Position numbers and translations under genes: made by a program
Assembly (NCBI RefSeq): GCF_014697425.1
Contig: NZ_JACJRU010000017.1
Span: 1-64,000, forward strand
DNA from: Nostoc sp. FACHB-110
Lineage (GTDB): Bacteria > Cyanobacteriota > Cyanobacteriia > Cyanobacteriales > Nostocaceae
Length of the DNA: 64,000 nt
Direction: 5' to 3'
Notes under the pieces: model-generated
The model's input: the letters and a program-made list of their open reading frames with translations, nothing else
Databases searched by the model: none
Told to the model about the DNA's origin: nothing
Shown here: positions 33,030 to 42,161 of the stretch, piece by piece
How positions within the stretch are numbered: the first letter of the stretch is position 1
How the letters are laid out: the number at the start of each line of letters is the position of its first letter

Positions 33030-34196
33030 ATGGAAACTCTAATTTTTCTATGCAATATCAAAAACAGTAAACTTCCAAGGTTAATAAAGCTAGAAATTGA
33101 AAAAGGCAAGCCCTATCAAATTTCTTGGAGTTGCTGGAATTCCAGATTTATACAAGTTGGAGATAGAGCTTATCTCCAGAGAAGCGGAAATACTGGTAAT
33201 GAGCCTAGAGGATTTATTGCTGCTGGTTATGTTAAGGCAGCACCAGAAGATGAACAATTAAGGCTGTTGAATACGAGTCAATATTCAGATTTAAGTGCAG
33301 CATATGTGGATGATTATGATGGGCGTTTTTATGTTCATATTGAAATCGATTCAGTAGTAGATTTTAATTTTCCTTTAGAACAAAAACATTTAGAGAGATT
33401 GTCTCAATTCCAAGGAGTAAATTTTAATTTTGGAAGAGGCGGAGCTAGGTTTAATAGTAAAGCTGCTCCTTTTTTGAATTCTGCATGGGAAGAGCATTCA
33501 CTTAAACAGCAAAGGTTAGGGCAAGGACGAAGGCTTGTTGATGTCTTTGTGGAGAAGGGTGATGCTTTCAAGCAGAAAAAAGATTATGAAGCTGCAATTG
33601 AGACTTATAAATTAGCATTAAAAATTGATTTAAAATGTGCAAAAGCAGTTAATCAAATAAAGTCTTGTGAATTAATTTTAAAGAGGCTCACAGATACAAA
33701 GCCAATCATCAAACCATTGCCAGATGAGAGTAAACTAATAGCTGAGAGAGAAAAGCTTGATAAAGAAAAATTCTTGACTTTTAAAAGCGATGCTGATGCT
33801 TGTGAAAAAATTACTGTATCAATTGCTAGGAGACAAGGGCAACAAAAGTTTCGTCAGTCTTTGCTAAATGCTTATTCTGGTAAGTGTGCAATTACCAATT
33901 TTGATGCTGAAGCAGCACTTGAAGCTGCTCATATAATTCCTTATATTGAAACAGAGAACAATGAACCATCAAATGGTTTATTATTACGTGCAGATTTACA
34001 TACCTTATTTGACTTAAATCTTGTTGCTATCAATCCAGAAACAATGAATGTTCATATTCACCCTACTCTGCAAAAAACTGAATATCGAACGCTTGAGGGC
34101 AAAGAACTACGAGTTCCACAAGATGAAATGTGCCGTCCCAAAAAACAGTTTTTAAAACAGAGATTTGAGCAGTGTGAATGGTGTAAAAATTTGTAG
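33030..34196 (+). CDS. EVE-like, TPR-like and HNH protein: candidate modification-dependent restriction enzyme
   Basis: A 388-aa protein in three parts. Residues 1-155 look like an EVE/PUA-type domain: WSCW (33-36), the VGDRAYLQRSG segment (43-53), then GFIAAGYV. Residues 172-215 look like one or two TPR helices pairs (KGDAFKQKKDYEAAIETYKL). Residues 265-340 are an HNH_2 nuclease: RQGQQKFRQSLL, CAITN, LEAAHIIPY (H301 likely catalytic), NGLLLRADLHTLFD. EVE/PUA domains read modified bases in DNA, and coupling to HNH occurs in type IV-like restriction enzymes. No methyltransferase is adjacent. The function is inferred from architecture. Confidence 0.78.
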   Translation: METLIFLCNIKNSKLPRLIKLEIEKGKPYQISWSCWNSRFIQVGDRAYLQRSGNTGNEPRGFIAAGYVKAAPEDEQLRLLNTSQYSDLSAAYVDDYDGRFYVHIEIDSVVDFNFPLEQKHLERLSQFQGVNFNFGRGGARFNSKAAPFLNSAWEEHSLKQQRLGQGRRLVDVFVEKGDAFKQKKDYEAAIETYKLALKIDLKCAKAVNQIKSCELILKRLTDTKPIIKPLPDESKLIAEREKLDKEKFLTFKSDADACEKITVSIARRQGQQKFRQSLLNAYSGKCAITNFDAEAALEAAHIIPYIETENNEPSNGLLLRADLHTLFDLNLVAINPETMNVHIHPTLQKTEYRTLEGKELRVPQDEMCRPKKQFLKQRFEQCEWCKNL

Positions 34197-34271
34197 TGTG
34201 TCGCTCACCGCTTTCAGGTATGGCAAGATAGTGAATATGATAACTAATTTTGCTAAAACAAAGTAATTTTA

Positions 34272-34506
34272 ATGACACAACAAGAATTACTTGATGAATT
34301 CTTATCTCTTCCTACTGAAGCACAGCCTCAGATAATCGATTTTATTGCTTTTTGACGACAAAGATATAAAAACACTGAACCTAGCTCTGCGTCAGAAGAT
34401 TTAGATTCTGTAAATAATCATTTTATTGGTATGTGGAGCGATCGCCAAAATTACTCACTGGTAGTATTCAAGAAGAATTAGGATATGTTAATGAACATCA
34501 GGCGTA
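34272..34506 (+). pseudogene. DUF2281-like antitoxin, disrupted
   Basis: Begins TQQELLDEFLSLPTEAQPQI then IDFIAF, the usual start of small DUF2281 proteins, but a TGA interrupts at codon 28. The frame continues (RQRYKNTEPSSASEDL, then GMWSDR), after which a frameshift is needed to reach LLTGSIQEELGYVNEHQA. At least two lesions make this a decayed gene. No toxin is adjacent. Confidence 0.65.
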
Positions 34507-34536
34507 ACTCCTAACTCAGCACTCAGGGCTATTATT

Positions 34537-35031
34537 GTGGAATTGTATCTATTTCGGCATGGCATCGCCCAAGAAAGAGAAGTTGGTATCAAAGATGAAG
34601 ACCGACACCTCACCAAAGAAGGAAGGCAAAAAACGGAGAAAGTCGCCCAGCGTCTTTTCAAGCTGGGTTTAAAGTTTGATTTAGTTGTGACTAGCCCTTT
34701 GGTACGCGCTCGCCAAACAGCCGAAATTCTTGTCACTACAGGATTAAGCGCGCAATTGGAAGAATCAACCCATCTAGCCCCTGGTGGTAATCTTTCCAGT
34801 TGGTTGGTTTATTGGTTAGAACCAAAAAATTATTCCCAAAATACCCAACTTGCATTGGTAGGACATGAACCTGATTTGAGTAGTTGGGCAGAAATTCTCC
34901 TTTGGGGAGATGTCAAGGGCTGCTTAGTCCTGAAAAAAGCAGGTATGATCGGAATAAAACTACCAGAAATAGGTTCTATTGTGGGTGGTAGTCAGATGTT
35001 CTGGTTGACACCACCCAAGTACTTGCTATGA
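34537..35031 (+). CDS. sixA: Phosphohistidine phosphatase SixA family
   Basis: A 164-aa protein from GTG 34537. The catalytic RHG lies in ELYLFRHGIAQ at residues 7-9, followed by TSPLVRARQTAEIL near 52 and the second catalytic histidine in LVGHEPDLS near 108. This is the short histidine phosphatase pattern of SixA, which dephosphorylates HPt phosphohistidine in two-component systems. Its native target here is not known. It lies upstream of gltA with 112 bp between. Confidence 0.88.
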   Translation: MELYLFRHGIAQEREVGIKDEDRHLTKEGRQKTEKVAQRLFKLGLKFDLVVTSPLVRARQTAEILVTTGLSAQLEESTHLAPGGNLSSWLVYWLEPKNYSQNTQLALVGHEPDLSSWAEILLWGDVKGCLVLKKAGMIGIKLPEIGSIVGGSQMFWLTPPKYLL

Positions 35032-35143
35032 CAGTTTTTCAACTCTTCTCGAAGAATTGTTGTGAGAATGCCTACTGTTATGGCGAAAATAATTTCTGGT
35101 AAGTTAGCGTGATTGGATATTTCACAAAGCAAATGGTGTTGCC

Positions 35144-36280
35144 ATGATGGTGTGCGAATACAAGCCTGGTTTAGAAGGCATTCCCGCAGCCCAATCGAGT
35201 ATCAGCTACGTGGATGGGCAGAAGGGAATACTAGAATATCGTGGCATCCGGATTGAGGAATTAGCAGCCAGAAGTACCTTTCTAGAAACTGCTTATCTCC
35301 TAATCTGGGGTGAATTGCCAAGTAAAGAAGAACTCGAAGCATTTGAGGAAGAAGTTCGCCTCCACAGGCGGATTAAATACCGGATTCGGGATATGATGAA
35401 ATCCTTCCCGGAAAGCGGTCATCCAATGGATGCTCTGCAAGCCTCGGCGGCGGCATTAGGCTTGTTTTACTCTAAGCGGGATTTACATAATCCTGTTTAC
35501 ATTCGGGATTCAGTTGTACGCTTGATAGCAACCATCCCCACAATGGTGGCAGCATTTCAGTTGATGCGTAAGGGTAACGACCCTGTAAAGCCGCGTGATA
35601 ACCTAGATTATTCCGCCAATTTTCTCTACATGCTCAACGAGAAAGAACCGGATGCTTTGGCGGCCAAAATCTTTGACATCTGCTTGATTCTGCACGTTGA
35701 GCATACAATGAATGCTTCAACTTTTAGTGCTAGGGTAACAGCTTCTACCTTGACTGACCCTTATGCTGTAGTTGCTAGTGCTGTAGGCACTTTGGGCGGG
35801 CCGTTGCACGGTGGAGCCAACGAAGAAGTGATTCAAATGTTGGAAGAAATCGGCTCGGTCGAAAACGTTCGTCCTTATGTCGAGGAGCGCCTACAAAACA
35901 AACAAAAGCTGATGGGTTTTGGGCATCGTGTCTACAAAGTGAAAGATCCACGAGCCATCATTTTACAAGACCTAGCAGAACAGCTATTCGCCAAGTTTGG
36001 GGCAGATAAATATTACGACATTGCCCAAGAAATGGAACGAGTAGTTGAGGAAAAACTTGGTCACAAAGGGATTTATCCTAATGTTGACTTTTACTCTGGT
36101 TTGGTGTACAGAAAGATGGGAATTCCCACCGACTTGTTTACACCAATATTTGCGATCGCCCGCGTTGCTGGTTGGTTAGCTCACTGGAAAGAACAACTAG
36201 CAGAAAACCGCATTTTCCGTCCCACACAGGTTTACAACGGTAAGCACGAAGTTCCTTATACCCCACTTGAACAACGTTAA
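35144..36280 (+). CDS. gltA: Citrate synthase
   Basis: A 378-aa protein: KPGLEGIPAAQSSISYVDG, HPMDALQASAAALG near residue 87, LHVEHTMNASTFSARV near 184 with the first catalytic histidine, LGGPLHGGANE near 218, MGFGHRVYKVKDPRA near 258, and a C-terminal RPTQVYNG. It condenses oxaloacetate and acetyl-CoA, feeding the oxidative branch that supplies 2-oxoglutarate, the nitrogen-status signal in cyanobacteria. Either of two adjacent ATGs (35144 or 35147) may be used. Confidence 0.96.
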   Translation: MMVCEYKPGLEGIPAAQSSISYVDGQKGILEYRGIRIEELAARSTFLETAYLLIWGELPSKEELEAFEEEVRLHRRIKYRIRDMMKSFPESGHPMDALQASAAALGLFYSKRDLHNPVYIRDSVVRLIATIPTMVAAFQLMRKGNDPVKPRDNLDYSANFLYMLNEKEPDALAAKIFDICLILHVEHTMNASTFSARVTASTLTDPYAVVASAVGTLGGPLHGGANEEVIQMLEEIGSVENVRPYVEERLQNKQKLMGFGHRVYKVKDPRAIILQDLAEQLFAKFGADKYYDIAQEMERVVEEKLGHKGIYPNVDFYSGLVYRKMGIPTDLFTPIFAIARVAGWLAHWKEQLAENRIFRPTQVYNGKHEVPYTPLEQR

Positions 36281-36728
36281 CCGGGGTTTTGATAGTTAAA
36301 ACTGCACCTACCTTCAACTAAAAATATCAGCATCAACCACCCAATTTAGGGAATCAGAAATCCTATAAACAGCAAATAAACCGTTGCCAGCATGGAAGCG
36401 GCAGTTTTTTGATGCCAATGAAGTATGAAGTCTGAAAAATTTTAGCCTTCAGCCTCCATACTTCTCCATACTCACCCCATAGTGAATCTCAATCCTACCT
36501 ATAAGTAGAAGTTCTTGTGTAGCTACAAGGACTGAAAACCATGCAACGATATACTAGGCATGGGAATATGGCAACAAATCTTAAATCAGGAGTCATCTCA
36601 GAAAGGCTGAAGGCTGAAGTTTGAAGCAGAAAATTCATACTAGCCTGCGGCAAGCCGCTAAAAGCGTCTACATACTTCATACTTCATACTTCATACTTCA
36701 TACTTCAACTGACTTAAAGAGCGGAAAC
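36281..36728. other. Intergenic region before ndhA with heptamer repeats
   Basis: About 450 bp. It holds CATACTT heptamers, including five in tandem at about 36670-36705, and the related ATGAAGTATGAAG and CTTCTCCATACTCA stretches near 36418-36476. These are short tandemly repeated repetitive sequences common in heterocystous cyanobacteria. The ndhA promoter must lie here or further upstream. No gene is seen. Confidence 0.6.
36670..36705. repeat. Heptamer tandem repeat (CATACTT)n
   Basis: Five consecutive CATACTT units directly upstream of ndhA, ending 23 bp before the start codon. Variation in copy number could alter the leader length. Confidence 0.8.
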
Positions 36729-37847
36729 ATGAATTCAGGAATTGACCTTCAAGGAACGTTTATTAAATCCCTGACGGATTTAGGACTATCAGACGGCACA
36801 GCCAAAGCACTTTGGATGCCGTTGCCAATGATCCTGATGCTGATTGGGGCAACAGTAGGTGTATTGGTGTGTGTGTGGTTGGAAAGAAAAATTTCAGCAG
36901 CAGCACAGCAGCGAATTGGCCCTGAATTTATTGGGGCTTTTGGCTTACTTGCTCCAGTTGCCGATGGTTTAAAGCTGGTGTTTAAGGAAGACATTGTACC
37001 AGGTAAAGCTGACCCCTGGTTATTTACTCTCGGCCCCATCATTGTGGTACTGCCAGTATTTCTGTCTTATTTGATTGTGCCGTTTGGACAGAATATTGTC
37101 ATTACAAACATTGGTATGGGTGTCTTTTTGTGGATTGCCTTGTCTAGCATTCAGCCCATTGGCTTGTTAATGGCAGGCTACGCATCCAATAACAAATACT
37201 CCCTCTTAGGGGGGTTGCGGGCAGCAGCGCAATCTATCAGTTATGAAATTCCCTTGGCACTGAGTGTGCTGGCGATCGCTATGATGTCTAACAGCCTCAG
37301 CACAGTGGATATCGTCAATCAGCAATCTGGTTACGGCATCCTTGGCTGGAACATTTGGCGACAACCAGTCGGCTTTCTCATCTTTTGGATTGCCGCTTTA
37401 GCAGAATGTGAACGCTTACCCTTCGACTTACCCGAAGCAGAAGAAGAACTCGTAGCAGGTTATCAAACTGAGTACTCAGGCATGAAATTTGCTTTGTTTT
37501 ATCTCAGTTCCTACGTGAACTTAGTACTTTCGGCTTTATTAGTCTCAGTTTTATATTTAGGCGGTTGGGATTTTCCCATTCCCCTCAATACCCTCGCCAG
37601 TTTACTAGGCATTAGTGAAACTAACCCGGTATTACAGGTAGTTACAGCTGGTTTGGGTATTACCATGACCGTACTCAAAGCCTACTTCCTAGTGTTTATC
37701 GCCATCCTCTTGCGTTGGACAGTACCACGGGTACGTATTGACCAATTACTAGATTTAGGATGGAAGTTTTTGTTACCAGTTGGTTTGGTTAATCTCCTGT
37801 TAACCGCAGCCCTGAAATTAGCTTTTCCCGTCGCCTTTGGTGGATAG
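36729..37847 (+). CDS. ndhA: NAD(P)H-quinone oxidoreductase subunit 1 (NDH-1)
   Basis: A 372-aa polytopic membrane protein from ATG 36729, with eight or so hydrophobic segments. Conserved motifs are ERKISAAAQQRIGPEFIGAF cut to ERKISAAAQQRIGP near residue 55, DGLKLVFKED near 82, FDLPEAEEELVAGYQTEYSG near 245 and LRWTVPRVRIDQL near 338. It is the quinone-adjacent membrane subunit of NDH-1, used for respiration and cyclic electron flow. It heads the ndhA-ndhI-ndhG-ndhE cluster, the usual cyanobacterial order. Confidence 0.97.
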   Translation: MNSGIDLQGTFIKSLTDLGLSDGTAKALWMPLPMILMLIGATVGVLVCVWLERKISAAAQQRIGPEFIGAFGLLAPVADGLKLVFKEDIVPGKADPWLFTLGPIIVVLPVFLSYLIVPFGQNIVITNIGMGVFLWIALSSIQPIGLLMAGYASNNKYSLLGGLRAAAQSISYEIPLALSVLAIAMMSNSLSTVDIVNQQSGYGILGWNIWRQPVGFLIFWIAALAECERLPFDLPEAEEELVAGYQTEYSGMKFALFYLSSYVNLVLSALLVSVLYLGGWDFPIPLNTLASLLGISETNPVLQVVTAGLGITMTVLKAYFLVFIAILLRWTVPRVRIDQLLDLGWKFLLPVGLVNLLLTAALKLAFPVAFGG

Positions 37848-38038
37848 TCCAATTTTAGATTGACGATTTTAGATTTTGGAGCCACTGCGTTGCGGGGGTT
37901 TCCCCCGTTGAAGCAAGTGGCGTGATTGAGTCTAAAATCTAAAATCCGTCTTGAAAAGTTTGCTCAAGTCGGGAAACCCGCCCACGCAACTTTTCGCAAA
38001 ATCCAAAATCCAAAATTGAAAAGAGAGTGTGAAACACA
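37848..38038. repeat. Hairpin and repeat region between ndhA and ndhI
   Basis: A 190-bp spacer with repeats of the ATTTTAGATT/AAATCTAAAATCC type on both sides and a GC-rich stem at about 37880-37922 (GCCACTGC...GCAAGTGGC around GGGGGTTTCCCCC). The spacer could form a long RNA hairpin within the operon transcript. Confidence 0.6.
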
Positions 38039-38614
38039 ATGCTAAAGTTCCTGAAGCAAGTTGGTGATTACGCCAAAGAAGCAGTACAAGCTGGTCGTTA
38101 TATCGGTCAAGGCTTATCTGTAACCTTTGACCATATGCGGCGGCGACCAGTTACCGTACAGTACCCTTACGAAAAACTGATTCCCAGTGAACGGTTTCGC
38201 GGTAGGATTCACTATGAGTTTGATAAATGTATCGCCTGCGAAGTTTGTGTGCGCGTATGTCCCATTAACTTACCTGTAGTGGATTGGGAATTTGACAAAG
38301 GCAGTAAAAAGAAAAAGCTCAAACATTACAGCATCGACTTTGGGGTTTGTATCTTCTGTGGTAACTGTGTGGAATACTGCCCAACCAACTGTCTCTCAAT
38401 GACAGAAGAATACGAACTTTCCACCTACGATCGCCATGAATTAAACTACGACAGCGTAGCTCTAGGTCGTCTACCTTACAAAGTGACCAATGACCCGATG
38501 GTGACACCATTAAGGGAATTAGTTTATCTACCCAAAGGCGTACTCGACCCTCACGATTTACCCGCAGATGCCCCTCGTGCTGGCGCACGTCCTGAAGACC
38601 TTGTAGAAAAATAA
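38039..38614 (+). CDS. ndhI: NAD(P)H-quinone oxidoreductase subunit I (NDH-1)
   Basis: A 191-aa protein with two 4Fe-4S ferredoxin motifs: CIACEVCVRVCP near residue 64 and CIFCGNCVEYCPTNC near 103. It carries iron-sulfur clusters in the peripheral arm of NDH-1 and passes electrons from ferredoxin toward plastoquinone. Second gene in the ndh cluster. Confidence 0.97.
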   Translation: MLKFLKQVGDYAKEAVQAGRYIGQGLSVTFDHMRRRPVTVQYPYEKLIPSERFRGRIHYEFDKCIACEVCVRVCPINLPVVDWEFDKGSKKKKLKHYSIDFGVCIFCGNCVEYCPTNCLSMTEEYELSTYDRHELNYDSVALGRLPYKVTNDPMVTPLRELVYLPKGVLDPHDLPADAPRAGARPEDLVEK

Positions 38615-38844
38615 TTGTCATTTGTCATTTGTTCTTTGTCCTATGTCTTTTACTAATGACCAATGACCTGAAAAATTTTAGATTTTGGATTTTGGATTTT
38701 GGATTAATTTCGTTTTCAGCCCCAATATTCAGTTAATAGTCAGGGAAATCCAGTTAACTTTGAGGGTTCGGCGGAACAAATCTAAAATCATCAATCTAAA
38801 ATCGCAAATCTAAAATCCAAAATTGTTTGACTGAGGACAAAAAA
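38615..38844. repeat. Repeat-rich spacer between ndhI and ndhG
   Basis: A 230-bp spacer with tandem heptamers (GATTTTG/GGATTTT, at about 38676-38705) and near-inverse copies (ATCTAAAATC) at about 38785-38820. The same repeat family flanks ndhI on both sides. Confidence 0.6.
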
Positions 38845-39453
38845 GTGAATCTAGCGGAAGGTGTACAGATTATTTCGTTTGGCATATTAGCTGTGATGAT
38901 GATTGGAGCAGCACTAACTGTAGTGCTATCTTCCAGCATTGTTTATTCAGCTTTTATGTTGGGAGGCGTATTTATCAGCATTGCGGGAATGTACCTGCTA
39001 TTAAATGCTGATTTTGTTGCATCCGCCCAAGTGTTGATTTATGTTGGGGCGGTTAACGTGTTAATTTTGTTTGCCATCATGTTGGTAAACAAACGCCAAG
39101 ACTTTACACCATATCCCAGTGCTTGGTTGCGAAAAATCTTCACAGCTGTGGTGAGTATAGGGTTATTTGGGCTATTGAGTGCAATGGTTTTGGCTACTCC
39201 TTGGGCATACTCAACTACCCCTGTAGCTGGAGAAAGTTCCATAATTTTGATTGGTGAACATTTCTTTAGCGACTATTTATTACCTTTTGAATTAGCTTCG
39301 ATTCTGTTGCTGATGGCAATGGTAGGTGCAATTATTTTGGCACGTCGTGAGTATTTACCTGAACCGACATCTTCAGAATTAGGACAAACTATATTGACCT
39401 TGCCAGAACGCCCTAGAGAATTGGTTTCAGCTGGTCGAGAACCTCAAGAGTAA
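38845..39453 (+). CDS. ndhG: NAD(P)H-quinone oxidoreductase subunit 6 (NDH-1)
   Basis: A 202-aa membrane protein. The GTG at 38845 (NLAEGVQIISFG) is the natural start; the open frame extends to a TTG at 38827. Five hydrophobic segments are visible, including VLIYVGAVNVLILFAIMLVN near residue 70, the ND6-type motif. It belongs to the membrane arm of NDH-1. Third gene of the cluster. Confidence 0.95.
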   Translation: MNLAEGVQIISFGILAVMMIGAALTVVLSSSIVYSAFMLGGVFISIAGMYLLLNADFVASAQVLIYVGAVNVLILFAIMLVNKRQDFTPYPSAWLRKIFTAVVSIGLFGLLSAMVLATPWAYSTTPVAGESSIILIGEHFFSDYLLPFELASILLLMAMVGAIILARREYLPEPTSSELGQTILTLPERPRELVSAGREPQE

Positions 39454-39493
39454 CATTTGCAGTTAGCATATTTCAGAAGGAACACTTAGATTC

Positions 39494-39799
39494 ATGCAAC
39501 TTCAGTACTTTTTATTACTAGCAGCAGCTTTATTTTGTATTGGTATTTATGGCTTAATTACCAGCCGTAATGCTGTGCGAGTGCTGATGTCAATTGAGTT
39601 GCTGCTGAATGCTGTTAATTTGAATTTAATGGCATTTTCCAACTTTCTTGACTCAACATTAATTAAGGGTCAGGTATTCACCGTGTTTGTGATTACCGTG
39701 GCGGCTGCTGAGGCGGCGGTGGGTTTGGCGATCGTTTTGGCGATTTATCGTAACCGTGACACCGTTGATATGGAGCAGTTTAATCTCCTGAAGTGGTAA
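39494..39799 (+). CDS. ndhE: NAD(P)H-quinone oxidoreductase subunit 4L (NDH-1)
   Basis: A 101-aa protein with three membrane helices and the ND4L/NuoK motif SIELLLNAVNLNLMAFS near residue 35 and VFVITVAAAEAAVGLAIVLA near 63, where conserved glutamates lie in the proton channel. Last ndh gene in the cluster; nadK follows after 6 bp. Confidence 0.97.
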   Translation: MQLQYFLLLAAALFCIGIYGLITSRNAVRVLMSIELLLNAVNLNLMAFSNFLDSTLIKGQVFTVFVITVAAAEAAVGLAIVLAIYRNRDTVDMEQFNLLKW

Positions 39800-39805
39800 T
39801 TTTGC

Positions 39806-40726
39806 GTGCAACTCAAGCAGGTAATCATTGCTTATAAAGCGCGAGATTCTCAAAGTAAACGCTGGGCAGAAATCTGTGCCAAGCAGCTAGAAAATCGCGA
39901 TTGCCAGGTATTAATGGGGCCTAGCGGGCCAAAAGACAACCCTTATCCAGTCTTTTTGGCTTCTGCTGGTCAACCAATCGATATGGCATTAGTACTCGGT
40001 GGTGATGGTACTGTTTTAACTAGTGCCAGACATTTAGCCCCAGCTGGTATCCCTATTCTTGGCGTGAATGTGGGCGGTCATCTGGGCTTTTTAACCGAGT
40101 CTGTAGATGAATTTCAAGATACGGAAAAAGTTTGGGATCGTTTGTTAGAAGATCGCTATGCCATCCAACGCAGGATGATGCTGCAAGCGGCCGTGTATGA
40201 AGGTCATCGCACCAACTTGCAACCAGTCACCGAACGCTATCTTTCTTTAAATGAATTTTGCGTCAAACCCGCTTCTGCCGATCGCATGATCACCTCAATT
40301 TTAGAAATGGAAATTGATGGTGAAGTCGTCGATCAATATGTGGGAGACGGGTTGATTATTTCTACCCCCACAGGTTCCACTGGTTACACAGTTTCGGCGA
40401 ATGGCCCCATCATGCACGATGGGATGGAAGCGATTACCATCACGCCTATCTGTCCCATGAGTCTTTCTAGCCGTCCTCTGGTCTTACCTCCTGGTTCTGT
40501 AGTGAGCATTTGGCCGTTGGGTGACTATGATTTGAGTACCAAATTGTGGATGGATGGCGTGTTATCTACTTCTATTTGGCCTGGACATCGTGTGGATGTA
40601 CGTATGGCTGAATGTCGGGCTAAATTTATTGTTTTACGCGAGAACAATTCCTATTATCAAACACTGCGCGAGAAGTTACTTTGGGCTGGTACGCGGGTAC
40701 GCTACAGCAATAATCATCGCAATTGA
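39806..40726 (+). CDS. nadK: NAD kinase
   Basis: A 306-aa protein from GTG 39806 with ALVLGGDGTVLTSAR (the GGDGT motif) near residue 60, GVNVGGHLGFLTE near 88, and STPTGSTGYTVSANGP near 190. It phosphorylates NAD to NADP. It follows ndhE by only 6 bp and is probably transcribed with the ndh cluster, linking NADP supply to the NDH-1 complex. Confidence 0.95.
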   Translation: MQLKQVIIAYKARDSQSKRWAEICAKQLENRDCQVLMGPSGPKDNPYPVFLASAGQPIDMALVLGGDGTVLTSARHLAPAGIPILGVNVGGHLGFLTESVDEFQDTEKVWDRLLEDRYAIQRRMMLQAAVYEGHRTNLQPVTERYLSLNEFCVKPASADRMITSILEMEIDGEVVDQYVGDGLIISTPTGSTGYTVSANGPIMHDGMEAITITPICPMSLSSRPLVLPPGSVVSIWPLGDYDLSTKLWMDGVLSTSIWPGHRVDVRMAECRAKFIVLRENNSYYQTLREKLLWAGTRVRYSNNHRN

Positions 40727-41330
40727 TAACCCTCATACTCAGTCTTGCTATTGCTTCTACCAAGCCCTCGACCGTCTACGGGGGCTTTCTCGACTGATAG
40801 CAAAAATACTCTTAACTGTTGACAGAAAATTTGATGTGTGCATTAGTAAAATTTGTATCTTATTGCCAGATTTTTATCTCAGCCAAACCCATAATAAAAA
40901 CACCCCATCTCTCACTCTGCTGATGCCAACTTTTGTTGCAGGGTCAAAGTTAATACCAATTTGAAAAAAGAATGCGGCAGGTAAAAATCAGGGAAGTCTT
41001 ACTGAAGCTAGATTTCTTAATTGCGAATTGGTATAAGTTCTCATCACATAATCACATATCTTGCACTTAGCCCCAACGCACAGAATTCGTCCGCCAGTGA
41101 GGGAGTCTGGCAACCGAACGCACTAGTTCGGCTACACAAACAAAAAATCAGGGTTTTGTCTGTGTAGCTGCAACTTCAGCCACCCTCGTGCAAGATGTGA
41201 ATCAACTTTCTAAAAGCTATACTGGAAAACCGTGCTGATCACGCTTGGGCATATTAGTAAATTTTATGCTTTGTTTTTAAAGCGCGTAAACCCCAGTAGG
41301 ATATCTCCGCACATCTAAGTTAGAAGACAG
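40727..41330. other. Intergenic region with MITE-like element
   Basis: About 600 bp between nadK and the GNAT gene. It holds the inverted-repeat element at 40952-41035 and a hairpin-forming stretch near 41097-41205 (CCGAACGCACTAGTTCGG, then AACCTGATT-type arms around CAGGGTTTTG). A frame of 136 codons from 40554 overlaps nadK and is a shadow. Confidence 0.5.
40952..41035. repeat. Short interspersed element with AATACCAATT/AATTGGTAT ends (copy 1)
   Basis: An 84-bp element bounded by AATACCAATT and AATTGGTATA. Its interior AATCAGGGAAGTCTTACTGA then AGCTAGATTTCTTAATTGCG recurs at 52237-52397 with small changes. It has no coding capacity. Confidence 0.75.
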
Positions 41331-42161
41331 ATGGAAATTTCTTACCGCAACATCAATGATCAACTTCATCATTCTTCTTCTTTGGCAGATTTTCCAGTGC
41401 TTCAAACCGATAAATATATCCTACGGCTTGCTTCTACTGAAGAAGAATTAGAATCGATATTCCGCTTGCGGTTTGAAGTTTTTAATTTAGAACTAGGTTT
41501 AGGATTTTCTAGTTCTAGTCTAACGCAAATGGATCGAGACAAGTTTGATGGGGTTTGCCATCATTTACTTTTAATTTCTCAACAAACTGGTCAAACAATT
41601 GGTACGTATCGGATGCAAACTTATCAAATGGCATCTCAAGGGTTAGGCTTTGATGCTGCTGATGTATTTAATCTCAGCACTATTCCTGACTCTGTACTGC
41701 AAGCATCAGTAGAAATTGGACGTGCTTGTATAGCTAAAGAATTTCGTCATATTCAAGCACTACTCTTGCTTTGGGAAGGATTAGCTAATTATCTGATTTG
41801 CAGTAATAGCAAGTACTTTTTTGGCTGTGCATCCTTACTTACACAATCGCCTAACAAAGCTGCTTGTGCTTATAATTTTTTTGCCAAAAATAACTTCATG
41901 CATTCAAGTATTTTGGTTTCTCCACATTCACAACACGCTGTAGACAATCTTCATAATTGTTCTAATCAATGTCAGGTAGAAATTCCCAAAATTTTACAGG
42001 CTTATTTAAGTATCGGAGCGAAGATATGTAGTCTTCCGGCAATTGATCGCGAATTTAAAACAATTGATTTTTTGACAATTTCTCATATAGAAAACTTTAC
42101 GAAATGGCATATACCAACGTGTTTTGGTAGAAAGCTAAACCTACCTCTACCCAGAAAATAA
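41331..42161 (+). CDS. GNAT-type acyltransferase (OlsB/AHL synthase-like fold)
   Basis: A 276-aa protein. The core LRLASTEEELESIFRLRFEV near residue 30, then FDGVCHHLLLISQQTGQTIG with GTYRMQTY near 80, and VEIGRACIAKEFRH near 130 are the features of the Acetyltransf_5 family, which includes OlsB (ornithine N-acyltransferase) and is related to homoserine lactone synthases. An acyl group from acyl-ACP or acyl-CoA is the likely donor; the acceptor is not known. The C-terminal 60 residues are less conserved. Single gene. Confidence 0.8.
   Translation: MEISYRNINDQLHHSSSLADFPVLQTDKYILRLASTEEELESIFRLRFEVFNLELGLGFSSSSLTQMDRDKFDGVCHHLLLISQQTGQTIGTYRMQTYQMASQGLGFDAADVFNLSTIPDSVLQASVEIGRACIAKEFRHIQALLLLWEGLANYLICSNSKYFFGCASLLTQSPNKAACAYNFFAKNNFMHSSILVSPHSQHAVDNLHNCSNQCQVEIPKILQAYLSIGAKICSLPAIDREFKTIDFLTISHIENFTKWHIPTCFGRKLNLPLPRK

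Noticed and set aside
40554..40964. 136-codon frame overlapping the end of nadK
   Set aside because: It begins inside nadK in another frame and runs into the repeat at 40952; no family content.
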